Assembly (NCBI RefSeq): GCF_040546025.1
Contig: NZ_JBEPNA010000013.1
Span: 1-64,000, forward strand
From: Marisediminicola sp040546025
GTDB taxonomy: Bacteria; Actinomycetota; Actinomycetes; Actinomycetales; Microbacteriaceae
Direction of reading: 5' to 3'
DNA length: 64,000 nt
A program made the translations under genes and the position numbers. Below the pieces are notes generated by a model, which saw only the letters and a program-made list of their open reading frames with translations, was not told the DNA's origin and ran no database searches. Positions 1-8,066 of this stretch are shown one piece after another (within the stretch, counting starts at the first letter, position 1; every line of letters starts with the position of its first letter).

Positions 1-43
1 CGTCACCAAGACCTTCGACTGGGTCGACGCCGACGTCAACTAA
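1..43 (+). CDS. 3' end of an unidentified gene (partial)
   Basis: An open frame enters from the left edge, reads VTKTFDWVDADVN in frame 2 and stops at TAA 41-43. It is too short to assign to any family. A hairpin consistent with a terminator follows 30 bp later, which supports this being a true gene end. Confidence 0.5.
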   Translation, partial: VTKTFDWVDADVN

Positions 44-73
44 CCCACACCCCGCCCCACAGAACAGGACCCC

Positions 74-120
74 CAGCGGCCGTGTCGACACCCCACCCGG
101 GGAACCCGACACGGCCGCTG
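74..120. terminator. Bidirectional hairpin terminator
   Basis: A perfect 14-bp inverted repeat (74-87 with 107-120, CAGCGGCCGTGTCG and its complement) encloses a 19-nt loop. It lies between the end of the partial plus-strand gene and the minus-strand gene that stops at 153, so it could end transcription from both sides. There is no clear U-tract. Confidence 0.65.
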
Positions 121-152
121 CGTGGTGCACAACCCACTAGGCAGGCAATAGG

Positions 153-878
153 TCAACCGACGTTGCAACGACCGTGTGAGTTCGCGCGGCCCGTGGGCAG
201 TTGTAGATGGCCTTTACCAGTCGTGAACCCGGTCGCGTCGGTCCCTCCCGTCCGCATCGCTCGAAGGGCTGAAGCGAACCGGCTGCGTGGGGCGATGCGG
301 GCGACGGCATCCGCGTCGGCGATCGTATCGACGTCAGTGAGCAGTGGGAGCTGGCGCACGCGCAGTCCGGCGTTCCGCAGGCGGGCGAGCTGGCGGGCGC
401 CGGTGTCGTTGCGCGACATCGGGACGCGGCGGATCAGGTTGCCGCGGGAGACTCCTGGTTGGGGGTTGCCGAGGGCGAGCGCCCAGAACCCGCCGTCTCT
501 CGTGGGGCCGAACCAGGCATCCGTCGCGTCGTCCCAGTCGCTGAAGACCGGCTCAAGCAGGGTCGCCGTCAGCTGTGGGGTGTCCATGCCGACCAGGAGT
601 ACCGGCTCCTCGATGGAGTCGAAGACGGCGGCGAGGCGTTCGTCGAGGCCGCCGGACACCTGCGGCAGGATCTCAAAGGCGGCGGCCGTGACGGGGGGCA
701 CGACCCCGTCGAAGGCGAGGATGCGTCGGGTCGCGGGGAGTGCGAGCGCGGCGGCAAGGGTATCGTCGAGGCTCGCGGCGGCAAGGGCGGCTGCCTGCTC
801 GTAGGACAGCGCCGGGTGCAGCCGGGTCTTGACGCGACCGGGTACGCACTCCTTGGCGATCACGACGATCGCGGTCAT
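153..878 (-). CDS. DUF2064 / TIGR04282-like glycosyltransferase
   Basis: The 241-residue product begins MTAIVVIAKECVPGRVKTRL, the hallmark N-terminus of the GT-A-fold DUF2064 family, where K and R near residues 9-18 probably contact a nucleotide. A DTP-type acidic motif lies near residue 120 (VGMDTPQL), and GPTRDGGFWALAL is the family's conserved centre. Members are annotated as arsenosugar-type glycosyltransferases, but the substrate here is unknown. It is the last gene of the operon starting at 4871, 43 bp after the radical SAM gene, so it may glycosylate or nucleotidyl-activate that pathway's product. The family call is firm; the role is inference. Confidence 0.85.
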   Translation of the reverse strand: MTAIVVIAKECVPGRVKTRLHPALSYEQAAALAAASLDDTLAAALALPATRRILAFDGVVPPVTAAAFEILPQVSGGLDERLAAVFDSIEEPVLLVGMDTPQLTATLLEPVFSDWDDATDAWFGPTRDGGFWALALGNPQPGVSRGNLIRRVPMSRNDTGARQLARLRNAGLRVRQLPLLTDVDTIADADAVARIAPRSRFASALRAMRTGGTDATGFTTGKGHLQLPTGRANSHGRCNVG

Positions 879-921
879 TTCCGGGCCTCAGGCAGCAGCG
901 CGGACATGTCGCCGATCGAGG

Positions 922-1968
922 CTAGGCACAGGGGAACCACTCCGCGGCGCTGTCAGCCGCGCGGCGGTGTGCGACGAACCGGCGGGTGATTTCTGCGATC
1001 GCGTCGGCGAGAGGGAAGATGTCGCGCGTCACAAACTGGTCATCGTGATCGGCCGCGACCGGATGCCAGTACACACCGTCGGCGGTGATCGTCACCTCGG
1101 GGATGAGCGAGTCGACTGTGAGCTCGATGCCGGAGTCGGCGACACCGCGGTGCGCGAGTGCGCGAATGACCTGATCCTCCCGCGAGATCCCGATGGTGTC
1201 GAGGAAGGCGTGGAACGAGTCGAGCTCGTGCATCTGGTCGGCGGGAAGGGTGGCCGCGACCTTCACGCGGAACCCCTCGTCGTGGGCGATGCGGATGCCG
1301 GCGACGGCCTTCGCCCATGAGCCGGTTCCCCGGTGACTGTCGTGGATGCCAGGAGCGGCTGAGTCGACGCTCACCTGAAGGGTGAGCCGGGAGCGATCCA
1401 TTCGGCGCAGGCGCTCGAGTCGTGCCCCGCGGAACAGCATTCCGTTTGTGAGCAGCGTCGTGGGGAGTTCGGCCGTGCAGGAGTTCGCGAGAACATCGAT
1501 GTCGTTCAGGAGGAACGGCTCGCCTCCCGTGAGGATGAGTTCGTGGACGCCCGCGGCGGCGGCCTCACTCGCGATCTGCTGGAGCCGTTCGGCTCCGATC
1601 GCTCGCCGTTCCGCCTTCGGCGACGAGCGAACGCAGCAGTAGTCGCAGGCGAGATTGCAGTCGAAGTTCGTGTAGACCCAGACACGCGACCCGGGCAGCT
1701 GGGCGTGGTCGAGCCCCGCGAGCGGGTCGGGGGAGCGCCCGTGGAGAACGGTCACGGTCAAGCCCTCGACCGACACGATCTCGTTGCCGGTTGAGGCGCA
1801 CCACTGGGCAACGAGGTCGAGCGCGGCATTTCGGTGCGCTTCGACGAGTACTACGGTTGCGGTTCCACCCGTGGGAACTCGTCCTATGCCTTCGATAAGG
1901 TCAAGCACAACGCCCATCGCCGAAGGTGCAGCCAACGACAGGTCCACCGGTGAGCTTCGGATCACCAT
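922..1968 (-). CDS. Radical SAM enzyme with TusA-like N-terminal domain
   Basis: The start is ATG at 1968, overlapping the upstream stop by 7 nt; longer readings run through the previous gene. The 348-residue product has an N-terminal part (about 1-75) resembling a TusA/SirA fold but without the CPxP motif, then a radical SAM core with C104-x3-C108-x2-C111 (CNLACDYC, with an extra Cys at 112) for the 4Fe-4S cluster. LTGGEPFLL follows, the usual SAM-contacting motif. There is no obvious SPASM cysteine cluster; the protein ends in FPCA. The enzyme is cytoplasmic and generates a 5'-deoxyadenosyl radical. The substrate is unknown, and the operon partners suggest a small-molecule rather than a peptide pathway. 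Confidence 0.85.
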   Translation of the reverse strand: MVIRSSPVDLSLAAPSAMGVVLDLIEGIGRVPTGGTATVVLVEAHRNAALDLVAQWCASTGNEIVSVEGLTVTVLHGRSPDPLAGLDHAQLPGSRVWVYTNFDCNLACDYCCVRSSPKAERRAIGAERLQQIASEAAAAGVHELILTGGEPFLLNDIDVLANSCTAELPTTLLTNGMLFRGARLERLRRMDRSRLTLQVSVDSAAPGIHDSHRGTGSWAKAVAGIRIAHDEGFRVKVAATLPADQMHELDSFHAFLDTIGISREDQVIRALAHRGVADSGIELTVDSLIPEVTITADGVYWHPVAADHDDQFVTRDIFPLADAIAEITRRFVAHRRAADSAAEWFPCA

Positions 1969-2774
1969 CGCGCGGCAATTCTCTGCTCGCTGACGGCCGC
2001 GACGAGGGAAGCGTAGCCCTCGAGCTTCGGCGGAACCCAGGCCCGAAGGCCCTCCATCTCCATGATCGGCCGGTGTTGCGGATTCTCCCAGTCCATGGCG
2101 AGCAGATTCGCAACCCACGGATCTGAGCGTTCGCTCGCGAGCGACGGCATCGCGGTGAACGTGCAGTGGCTGTACTCGGGCGAGATCCAGAATGATTCGA
2201 AGGCGCCCGGCAGAAGCTCGCCGCGCCCGATCGCCTGCCACGTGTTGATTCCGATCGCCGCGGCATCCGCCCGATCGTCGAGCACTGCGCGAAGAGCGTC
2301 GAGCTCACTCCGACCAGTGTCGCCGTGTTTTCCGACGTCACTGTCGATCCGGGTGAGATTCACGTCGCTCTCGCTCAGGCCCGCCTCGCGCAGGAAGTGG
2401 ACGGGAAGGATCGCCGCCTGTGCCGAATCGCGCGATCCAAGAACGAGGCGGCGACCCCGGAGGCTCTCAAGCGAGGTGAACCCGCTCCCTGTTCGAGCGA
2501 CGAACACGGTCGTGAAAACGAGATCTGTGTCGCGCGACGCGAGTGCGCGGCACGCGCCATCGGTCTGGCCGACCGTGCGCACCCAGGCGAGATTGGTGTT
2601 CCAGGCCAGATCGAGGGAGCCCGAAATGAGAGCATCAACCTGCCTGCCGTAGTGAGAGAACAGTACAAAGTCGATCGGTGTCGAGGTCTGGGCGAAGTAG
2701 TCCCGCATTCCTTCCCAGATCGGCACGACGTTGGGCGAATAGGCGACGGAGCCGATGACCAGTGGCGCGGTCAT
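1962..2774 (-). CDS. PhnD/periplasmic-binding-fold protein without signal peptide
   Basis: The 270-residue product starts MTAPLVIGSVAYSPNVVPIW and resembles the phosphonate-type (PhnD/SsuA/NMT1) binding fold, with a hinge-like middle (SLRGRRLVLGSRDSAQ) typical of these proteins. No signal peptide or lipobox precedes the domain, and no ABC ATPase or permease is adjacent. It overlaps the upstream flavoprotein gene by 4 nt and the downstream radical SAM gene by 7 nt. Related folds without signal peptides act as enzymes (MqnA/MqnD, THI5-like), so a cytoplasmic enzymatic or ligand-carrier role is at least as likely as transport. That role is inference. Confidence 0.75.
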   Translation of the reverse strand: MTAPLVIGSVAYSPNVVPIWEGMRDYFAQTSTPIDFVLFSHYGRQVDALISGSLDLAWNTNLAWVRTVGQTDGACRALASRDTDLVFTTVFVARTGSGFTSLESLRGRRLVLGSRDSAQAAILPVHFLREAGLSESDVNLTRIDSDVGKHGDTGRSELDALRAVLDDRADAAAIGINTWQAIGRGELLPGAFESFWISPEYSHCTFTAMPSLASERSDPWVANLLAMDWENPQHRPIMEMEGLRAWVPPKLEGYASLVAAVSEQRIAARW

Positions 2775-3940
2775 GCCGCGGCCTCAACCGTCTCGGCCTG
2801 CCGGGCCGAAGCAGCGGGCGCATCGAAGAGAGGCCTGCCTGTGATCGCCCGACCGTAGAACTCGTAGAGTACGTCGGATGTCGGGGCCATCACGTGTCCT
2901 GCTCGAGCGTCGCGGAAGTAGCGGTCGATCTGCAAGTGCTCGGAGAAGGCCGCTCCGCCGCATACGCGCATGGCGACATCGGTGATGCGAAGTGCCGCAT
3001 CGTTGGAAGAAGCTTTGCTGCCGAGCACGAATAGAGGAGTGTCGTCTTCGGGATCGGCGACCTTTCCCGCTGCCACATCGAGATACGCGCTCGCGTTGGC
3101 GAGATCGATCGACATCTTCGCGAGTTGTGCCCGGATGGTCGGCAATGACGACAGGCTCTCATCGAGGTGCTCGAGCCGCGCTCCCATCGTGTGCCGCACC
3201 GCGGCATCGACCGCCGCCCGGCTGAGGCCGATCGACACGGCGGAGTTGCCTAGATTGAACCACGGCAGAACGTGCCCCATCATCAGGTCGAATCCCCCAC
3301 CCGCGGAGCCCAGGCGGAAGTCCTCGGTCGTGTCGACCGCTACGGTCATCGGGCTTGAGGAGTTTCCGCGGAATCCCATGCCGCTCCAGGGGCGATCGAT
3401 CGTGAGGCCGGCCGATCCGGCCGGGATCGCGAAGAGGTCTACCCCCTCTGTATCCGGTGTACCCGTGGAGATGACGTAGACGTCGGCGTGACCAGCCGAC
3501 GTGACCCAGCTCTTCTTCGCGGAGACCCGGATGCCCCCTGGCGTCGTTGCAGCGCGCGAAACCGGCGCCCAGAAGTGCGAGCGCGAGCCCGCTTCGGAGA
3601 ACGCCAGCGAGGCGAGCGAGCGGCCACTCGCGAGATCGGCGAGAAGGCCAGGCATGCCGTCGGGCGGCGCGGCTGCGACCGGCATCGCGGCGCTCACGTG
3701 CATGAGGTAGATCATCGCGGTCGATCCGCAGGCACCGGCGAGCGCACTGGCCACCTGCACGAGCTCCCGCGGTCCCCGGCCGAGTCCGCCAACCTCCGTC
3801 GGCAAAGTGAGTCCGAGCAGTCCGGATGATCGCAACGCGGCGACCGCTTCTTCCGGAAAGCGTCCCGCGGCGTCGACGTCGTGCGCATGCTCGCGGGCAG
3901 TTTTCAATACGGGATCCAGTAGTTCGACGGTGTCGATCAC
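2771..3940 (-). CDS. Acyl-CoA-dehydrogenase-fold flavoprotein
   Basis: The 389-residue protein has the three-domain acyl-CoA dehydrogenase layout: helical N-terminus with PTEVGGLGRG, a central beta domain (LAFSEAGSRSHFW, KSWVTSAGHAD) and a C-terminal helical domain (RVCGGAAFSEHLQIDRYFRD). Where canonical dehydrogenases carry the catalytic Glu of an EGT-like motif, this protein reads HVMAPTSDVLYEF. It may therefore belong to the oxygen-activating DszC/SfnB-like branch rather than being a beta-oxidation enzyme. It overlaps both neighbours by 4 nt and is clearly part of the coupled operon. FAD binding is expected; the substrate is unknown. Confidence 0.8.
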   Translation of the reverse strand: MIDTVELLDPVLKTAREHAHDVDAAGRFPEEAVAALRSSGLLGLTLPTEVGGLGRGPRELVQVASALAGACGSTAMIYLMHVSAAMPVAAAPPDGMPGLLADLASGRSLASLAFSEAGSRSHFWAPVSRAATTPGGIRVSAKKSWVTSAGHADVYVISTGTPDTEGVDLFAIPAGSAGLTIDRPWSGMGFRGNSSSPMTVAVDTTEDFRLGSAGGGFDLMMGHVLPWFNLGNSAVSIGLSRAAVDAAVRHTMGARLEHLDESLSSLPTIRAQLAKMSIDLANASAYLDVAAGKVADPEDDTPLFVLGSKASSNDAALRITDVAMRVCGGAAFSEHLQIDRYFRDARAGHVMAPTSDVLYEFYGRAITGRPLFDAPAASARQAETVEAAA

Positions 3941-4338
3941 GGGCTGCCTTTCGTCGGGTCGGTCGGCTGGTCTGAGTGAGTTGGCGAGAGCGAGAGCACG
4001 AGAAGTCCGATACCGAGGCCGCCGACGACGGCCATAGCGGAGGCGTCACCGCCGAGAGGCCGGATCGAGAGGGCGAGACCCACGAGCTGCACGAGGGCGG
4101 CTCCCGTGAGAAGAGCGCCGGCGATCAATCGTGGCAGCCGTCGCCGCATGATGCCGCCTGCGACAGAGCCGACGCCGCCGACCACGAGGATGCCTGCGCC
4201 GACCGGTCCGATGTTCACGAACCGAAACTCCGTGGGAAACGCGGCGCTGAACACGAAGACGGCGAGTGCGATCGCAGTCGCCCCGATCAATATCGCCGCG
4301 CGGTCGCGAGCAATCGAGGGGCTGGATACGCCTGTCAC
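3937..4338 (-). CDS. Small membrane protein of unknown function
   Basis: The start is GTG at 4338, sharing GTGA with the DoxX-like gene's stop; the longer open frame upstream is only a shadow of that gene. The 133-residue product has about four hydrophobic segments (starting AAILIGATAIALAVFVFSAA, then GAGILVVGGVGSVAGGI, a third near LIAGALLTGAALVQLVGLAL, and AVVGGLGIGLLVLSL) and a polar tail. I do not recognise the family. Its 4-nt overlaps with genes on both sides argue that it is translated and works with the DoxX-like protein in the membrane. Confidence 0.7.
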   Translation of the reverse strand: MTGVSSPSIARDRAAILIGATAIALAVFVFSAAFPTEFRFVNIGPVGAGILVVGGVGSVAGGIMRRRLPRLIAGALLTGAALVQLVGLALSIRPLGGDASAMAVVGGLGIGLLVLSLSPTHSDQPTDPTKGSP

Positions 4339-4871
4339 GACAGCCTCATCATGAGCCGTGATAGGCGACCGGATGAGGCCGACCACGTCTCGCGCAGTAC
4401 CCCGTCGACTCCGTAGCTGCGCCCGGCCGCAGTCGCGAAGATCGCGAGGTGGGCAAGCCCCATGAGGTAGTAGGACCAGTGCCACTCGTTGGGGGCGAAC
4501 AGAACCGAGAGGGTGATCGCCACTGTCTGGCCTATGCCGACGACGGCCCAGAACCGAGTGGCGAGACCGATGAGCAGAAAAGCGCCCAGCCCGCCCTCGA
4601 TAAGCAGCGTGCCCCATCCGAAGACCTCGATGTTCGGCAGCACCACCCCATCGACGAACGCCGAATACGGGGCGAACACCGGATGCTCAACCGCCAGGCT
4701 GGCCCAAAAGTACAGGCCGTTGTTATTCGCCCGGCCGAAATCCGGCGGCACCTTCCACGCGACATTCTGTATCCACATGAGCGCGATGCCGCAGCGGAGC
4801 ACGGCGATCATGACCGCAGACATCCGGGTCACACCCGGCGCATCGACCAGTGGACTAACGGCTGCAGGCAT
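4335..4871 (-). CDS. DoxX-like integral membrane protein
   Basis: The 178-residue protein has four predicted membrane helices. It opens with a conserved-looking RCGIALMWIQNVAWK segment and a periplasmic-type loop containing PDFGRANNNGLYFW, features of the DoxX/DoxD-like family, some of whose members work in thiosulfate or quinone-linked redox. GAGAGGA, a good ribosome-binding site, precedes the ATG at 4871. It is the first gene of the six-gene coupled operon running to 153, and a 20-bp imperfect palindrome lies 29 bp upstream. A membrane redox or quinone role for the pathway is inference. Confidence 0.75.
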   Translation of the reverse strand: MPAAVSPLVDAPGVTRMSAVMIAVLRCGIALMWIQNVAWKVPPDFGRANNNGLYFWASLAVEHPVFAPYSAFVDGVVLPNIEVFGWGTLLIEGGLGAFLLIGLATRFWAVVGIGQTVAITLSVLFAPNEWHWSYYLMGLAHLAIFATAAGRSYGVDGVLRETWSASSGRLSRLMMRLS

Positions 4872-4899
4872 GGGGTCCTCTCGACCCCTCCAGTCAAGC

Positions 4900-4919
4900 T
4901 GTGTTGAGCCTCGAACACA
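4900..4919. promoter_or_regulatory. Candidate operator upstream of the DoxX/radical SAM operon
   Basis: The interrupted palindrome TGTGTTGAGCCTCGAACACA pairs TGTGTT with AACACA and GAG with CTC, with one bulged base. It lies between the operon's first start codon (4871) and the end of trpS (4986), where a repressor could act on the operon promoter. No regulator gene is adjacent, so the cognate factor is unknown. Confidence 0.35.
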
Positions 4920-4985
4920 ATGACCAACGCACGACTCGCGGTGAAGGCCACCGGCTCAGCCGGCGCAGCGGGGAACGACACTGCG

Positions 4986-5993
4986 TCAGCGGCGGGGGAG
5001 CAGCCCGATCCGGTCGTAGACGTCGGCGAGGGTCGCCTCCGCGATCTCGTTCGCGCGCGCCGCGTTCACCGACAGGATGCGGTCGAGCTCGGCCGGGTCG
5101 GCGAGCAGTTCGAGCGCACGCTCCCGGATCGGGCCGAACGTCGAGACGACGGCCTCGGCGACATCCTTCTTCAGATCGCCATAGCCACGCCCGGCGTAAC
5201 GCTCCTCGAGCACCGGAACGCTGTCGCCGCCGAAGGACGACAGGATGGTCAGCAGGTTCGAGACGCCGGGCTTGCCGCCGCGGTCGAAGCGCACCTCGCG
5301 TCCGGTGTCGGTCACCGCAGACTTGATCTTCTTCGCCGTCTTCCCCGGTTCGTCGAGCAGCCAGACAATTCCGCTGTCGGAGACGGCGGACTTGCTCATC
5401 TTCGCTGCCGGGTTCTGCAGGTCGTAGATGCGAGCTCCCTCGGTGAGGATCACCGGCTCCGGCACCACGAAGGTCTGCCCGAACCGGCTGTTGAACCGGG
5501 TGGCGAGGTCTCGGGTGAGCTCCACGTGCTGCTTCTGGTCGTCGCCGACGGGCACGTGGTTGGTTTGGTAGAGGAGGATGTCAGCGGCCATGAGCACCGG
5601 GTAGGCGAAGAGGCCGAGCGAGGCAGCATCCGTCCCCTGCCTGGAGGCCTTGTCCTTGAACTGGGTCATCCGGCTCGCCTCGCCGAATCCCGTGATGGTG
5701 TTGAGCACCCAGGCGAGCTGCGCATGTGCGGGAACGTGCGACTGCACGAACAGCGTCGAGGCGGACGGGTCGATGCCCGCCGCGATGTACTGGGCGGCGG
5801 TGCGGCGGATCTGCTCGCGCAGCACCTTCGGGTCCTGGGGCACGGTGATGGCATGCAGGTCGACGACGCAGAAGACCGCGTCGTGGGTTCGCTGCATGTC
5901 GCGCCACTGCACGAGCGCGCCGACGTAGTTGCCGATGTGGAGCGAATCAGCGGACGGCTGCATGCCCGAGAAGAGGCGCGGTGTGCTGGTCAT
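4986..5993 (-). CDS. trpS: Tryptophanyl-tRNA synthetase
   Basis: This class I aminoacyl-tRNA synthetase charges tRNA-Trp with tryptophan in the cytoplasm. The 335-residue length is normal for bacterial TrpRS. The HIGH-equivalent motif is HIGN at residues 19-22 after SGMQPSADSL, and the KMSKS loop is intact at 198-202. A dimer-interface segment (VPVGDDQKQHVELTRD) is also recognisable. It lies last in the run yihY-like, exonuclease III, trpS, each separated by short gaps, so it may be co-transcribed with them. Confidence 0.97.
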   Translation of the reverse strand: MTSTPRLFSGMQPSADSLHIGNYVGALVQWRDMQRTHDAVFCVVDLHAITVPQDPKVLREQIRRTAAQYIAAGIDPSASTLFVQSHVPAHAQLAWVLNTITGFGEASRMTQFKDKASRQGTDAASLGLFAYPVLMAADILLYQTNHVPVGDDQKQHVELTRDLATRFNSRFGQTFVVPEPVILTEGARIYDLQNPAAKMSKSAVSDSGIVWLLDEPGKTAKKIKSAVTDTGREVRFDRGGKPGVSNLLTILSSFGGDSVPVLEERYAGRGYGDLKKDVAEAVVSTFGPIRERALELLADPAELDRILSVNAARANEIAEATLADVYDRIGLLPRR

Positions 5994-6022
5994 GTTGGGG
6001 GAGGTCCTGTCTCAGGCGGGTG

Positions 6023-6868
6023 TCAGATGGCGTAGTCGACGACGACGGGGGCGTGGTCCGACCAGCGCGTGTCGTAGGCGTCGGCGCGGTCGACGGTGTA
6101 GCCCGTCGCGGTCTCGGCGAGTTCTGCAGTGGCTAGTTGGTAGTCGAGCCGCCATCCGGTGTCGGTGTCGAAGGCCTTGCCGCGCTGACTCCACCACGTG
6201 TACGGACCCTCCACTTCGCCCGCATGGCGCCGGCCGATGTCGACCCAGCCGAGGCCCGGGCCGGTCGAGCCGTCGACACCGGCGACCTCCTCGCCGAGCG
6301 GGCCGAGAAACCGGTCGAAGTACGCCCGCTCGCGCGGGAGGAAGCCCGCATTCTTGCGGTTGCCCTTCCAGTTCTTGATGTCGAGCTCGCGATGCCCCAC
6401 ATTGAGGTCGCCGACCACGAGCGCGAGCTTCGAGTGGGCCGCGATCTCGGGCAGCCGCACCTCCATCGCATCCAGGAATTTGTACTTCTCCTCTTGCTTG
6501 GGGGTGTCGACCTCGCCCGAGTGCACATAGGTGCTCACGATCGTGATGATCTGCCCGCCGACCGTGTAGTCGGCCTCGAGCCAGCGGCCGGCGCTGTCGA
6601 AGTCGTCGGCGCCGAGCGAGACCCGGTGGATGCTCGCAACGCCCCGCGAGGCGATCGCGACGCCCGCGCGCCCCTTCGCCGTTGCCGCATCGTGCAGGAT
6701 GTTCCACTCGGGCCCCAGCAGCCTCTCGAGATCCTCGGTGCCGGCGCGCACCTCCTGCATCGCGAGGATGTCGATCCCTCGCCCGTCGAGCCATTCGCCC
6801 ATCCCCTTGCGGAAGGCGGCACGGACACCGTTCGTGTTCACGGAGGCGACGCGCAGGGGAGTGGTCAT
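6023..6868 (-). CDS. xth: Exodeoxyribonuclease III (AP endonuclease)
   Basis: The 281-residue protein belongs to the ExoIII/APE1 endonuclease-exonuclease-phosphatase fold, which cleaves DNA at abasic sites and removes 3' blocking groups in base excision repair. The catalytic signatures are visible: N11-x-N13-G, the metal-binding E39 in MQEVR, D154-L-N156 (GDLN), and D271-H272 near the C-terminus (SDHAPVVVDY). The gene begins 9 bp after the YihY gene and ends 29 bp before trpS. Confidence 0.94.
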   Translation of the reverse strand: MTTPLRVASVNTNGVRAAFRKGMGEWLDGRGIDILAMQEVRAGTEDLERLLGPEWNILHDAATAKGRAGVAIASRGVASIHRVSLGADDFDSAGRWLEADYTVGGQIITIVSTYVHSGEVDTPKQEEKYKFLDAMEVRLPEIAAHSKLALVVGDLNVGHRELDIKNWKGNRKNAGFLPRERAYFDRFLGPLGEEVAGVDGSTGPGLGWVDIGRRHAGEVEGPYTWWSQRGKAFDTDTGWRLDYQLATAELAETATGYTVDRADAYDTRWSDHAPVVVDYAI

Positions 6869-6877
6869 GCGTCAATC

Positions 6878-7957
6878 CTATTTTGCGCGGTCGGCCTGGT
6901 CCTGCCGCGGGTCGAGGCGTCGCAGCAGCCTGGCGAACACGCCGGGCCGACGCGCGTCAGCGGCGATCCGCTCGAGCTCGGCGATCCGCTCCCTCTCCGC
7001 GCGGGCGGCCTCGGCGGCCGCGGGATCGGCGGCAATCCCGTTGTCGGCCATGCCCACCGCGATCCAGGCCGCGCTGATCAGAATCACCTGGCAGACGAGG
7101 TTGAAGAAGATCAGCAGCCCGATGATGATCGCGAAGGAGGCGAGGAGCGGATTGCTGGTCGCCCCGCCGAGAAGGGCATTCCCGAGGGCCTTGAGGATGC
7201 CGAGCCCGACGGCTCCCAGGAAAGCGCCACCGATCAGCCGGTGCCGGGGGATCGGGATGCCGGAGAGGATCCGGTACAGGGCCGCGAGCACGACGGTATC
7301 GAGGGCGAGCACCACCACGAGGCCGATCGTGCGGCCGAGAATGGTCGCCACGAGCGAATCGGATCCGACGCCGACGAGGTCGAGGGCGAACCCGATCGCC
7401 ACGGTGCTCCCGGTGGACAGCGCGGTCGAGACGATGAGCGCAGCACCGAACGCGGCTGCCAGCGCGAGGTCCTTGAGCTTGAGCAGGAAGAAATTCGTCG
7501 AGGGGCCAGCAAGGTCGAAGATCCGGCGGATCGCGTCCCGCGCCGAGGCGAGGAACCCCAGGGCGGTGAAGAGGAGACCGGCGAGGGCGAGGGCGCCGGT
7601 CCAATTGAGCGCCCCGGCCTCGAGGAGGTCGGCGGGGTCGATCGCGCCCGACCCGTCACCGGGGTCGATGAGGCCGGGAACCGCCGCCGCAATCGTGTCG
7701 ATGAGCGAGTTGCGCAGCCCGATATCCTGCTGGATCACGAGTCCGATGATCGAGAACCCGACCCAGATGCCGGCGAAGACGGCAAAGATCGCCTGGTAGG
7801 AGAGGCCGGACGCCATGAGCGGGCCGCCGCGCGCGGAGTAGTGCGCGACCACCCGCACCGGCTTGGTTTTCGTGGCCCTCGCGACGAGCCCGGTCACCTT
7901 CCCCATCAACCCAGTCGAGGATTTGTCCTGGGCGGGTTCTGTGGAGGGCTCGGCCAT
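6878..7957 (-). CDS. YihY/BrkB-family membrane protein
   Basis: The 359-residue product has the YihY (formerly misnamed RNase BN) arrangement of about six membrane helices. The conserved ARGGPLMASGLSYQAIFAVF segment opens the membrane domain at about residues 45-64, and PRHRLIGGAFLGAVG and the WIAVG helix lie towards the end. A charged Arg/Glu-rich cytoplasmic tail closes the protein. The function of the family is not settled. It heads a three-gene minus-strand run with exonuclease III and trpS and is divergent from ptsI. Confidence 0.88.
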   Translation of the reverse strand: MAEPSTEPAQDKSSTGLMGKVTGLVARATKTKPVRVVAHYSARGGPLMASGLSYQAIFAVFAGIWVGFSIIGLVIQQDIGLRNSLIDTIAAAVPGLIDPGDGSGAIDPADLLEAGALNWTGALALAGLLFTALGFLASARDAIRRIFDLAGPSTNFFLLKLKDLALAAAFGAALIVSTALSTGSTVAIGFALDLVGVGSDSLVATILGRTIGLVVVLALDTVVLAALYRILSGIPIPRHRLIGGAFLGAVGLGILKALGNALLGGATSNPLLASFAIIIGLLIFFNLVCQVILISAAWIAVGMADNGIAADPAAAEAARAERERIAELERIAADARRPGVFARLLRRLDPRQDQADRAK

Positions 7958-8066
7958 TGGTCCAGCCTAACAAGCCGAGGATAGGCTGATGCCTGACGAG
8001 GTGGTCGTGCGAGGCGACCACGGGAGTTGCGTGCGCAGCGAAAGTGTCGCAGAGGAAGAGCGGATC

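Noticed and set aside
4951..4970. Small CCGGCTCAGCCGG hairpin after trpS as a terminator
   Set aside because: The stem is only about 4-6 bp with almost no loop and has no U-tract.
6137..7984. Very long open frame antisense to exonuclease III and the YihY gene
   Set aside because: It spans two well-supported genes and the gap between them and its product is Asp/Glu/Arg/Gly-rich without any domain, a shadow of GC bias.
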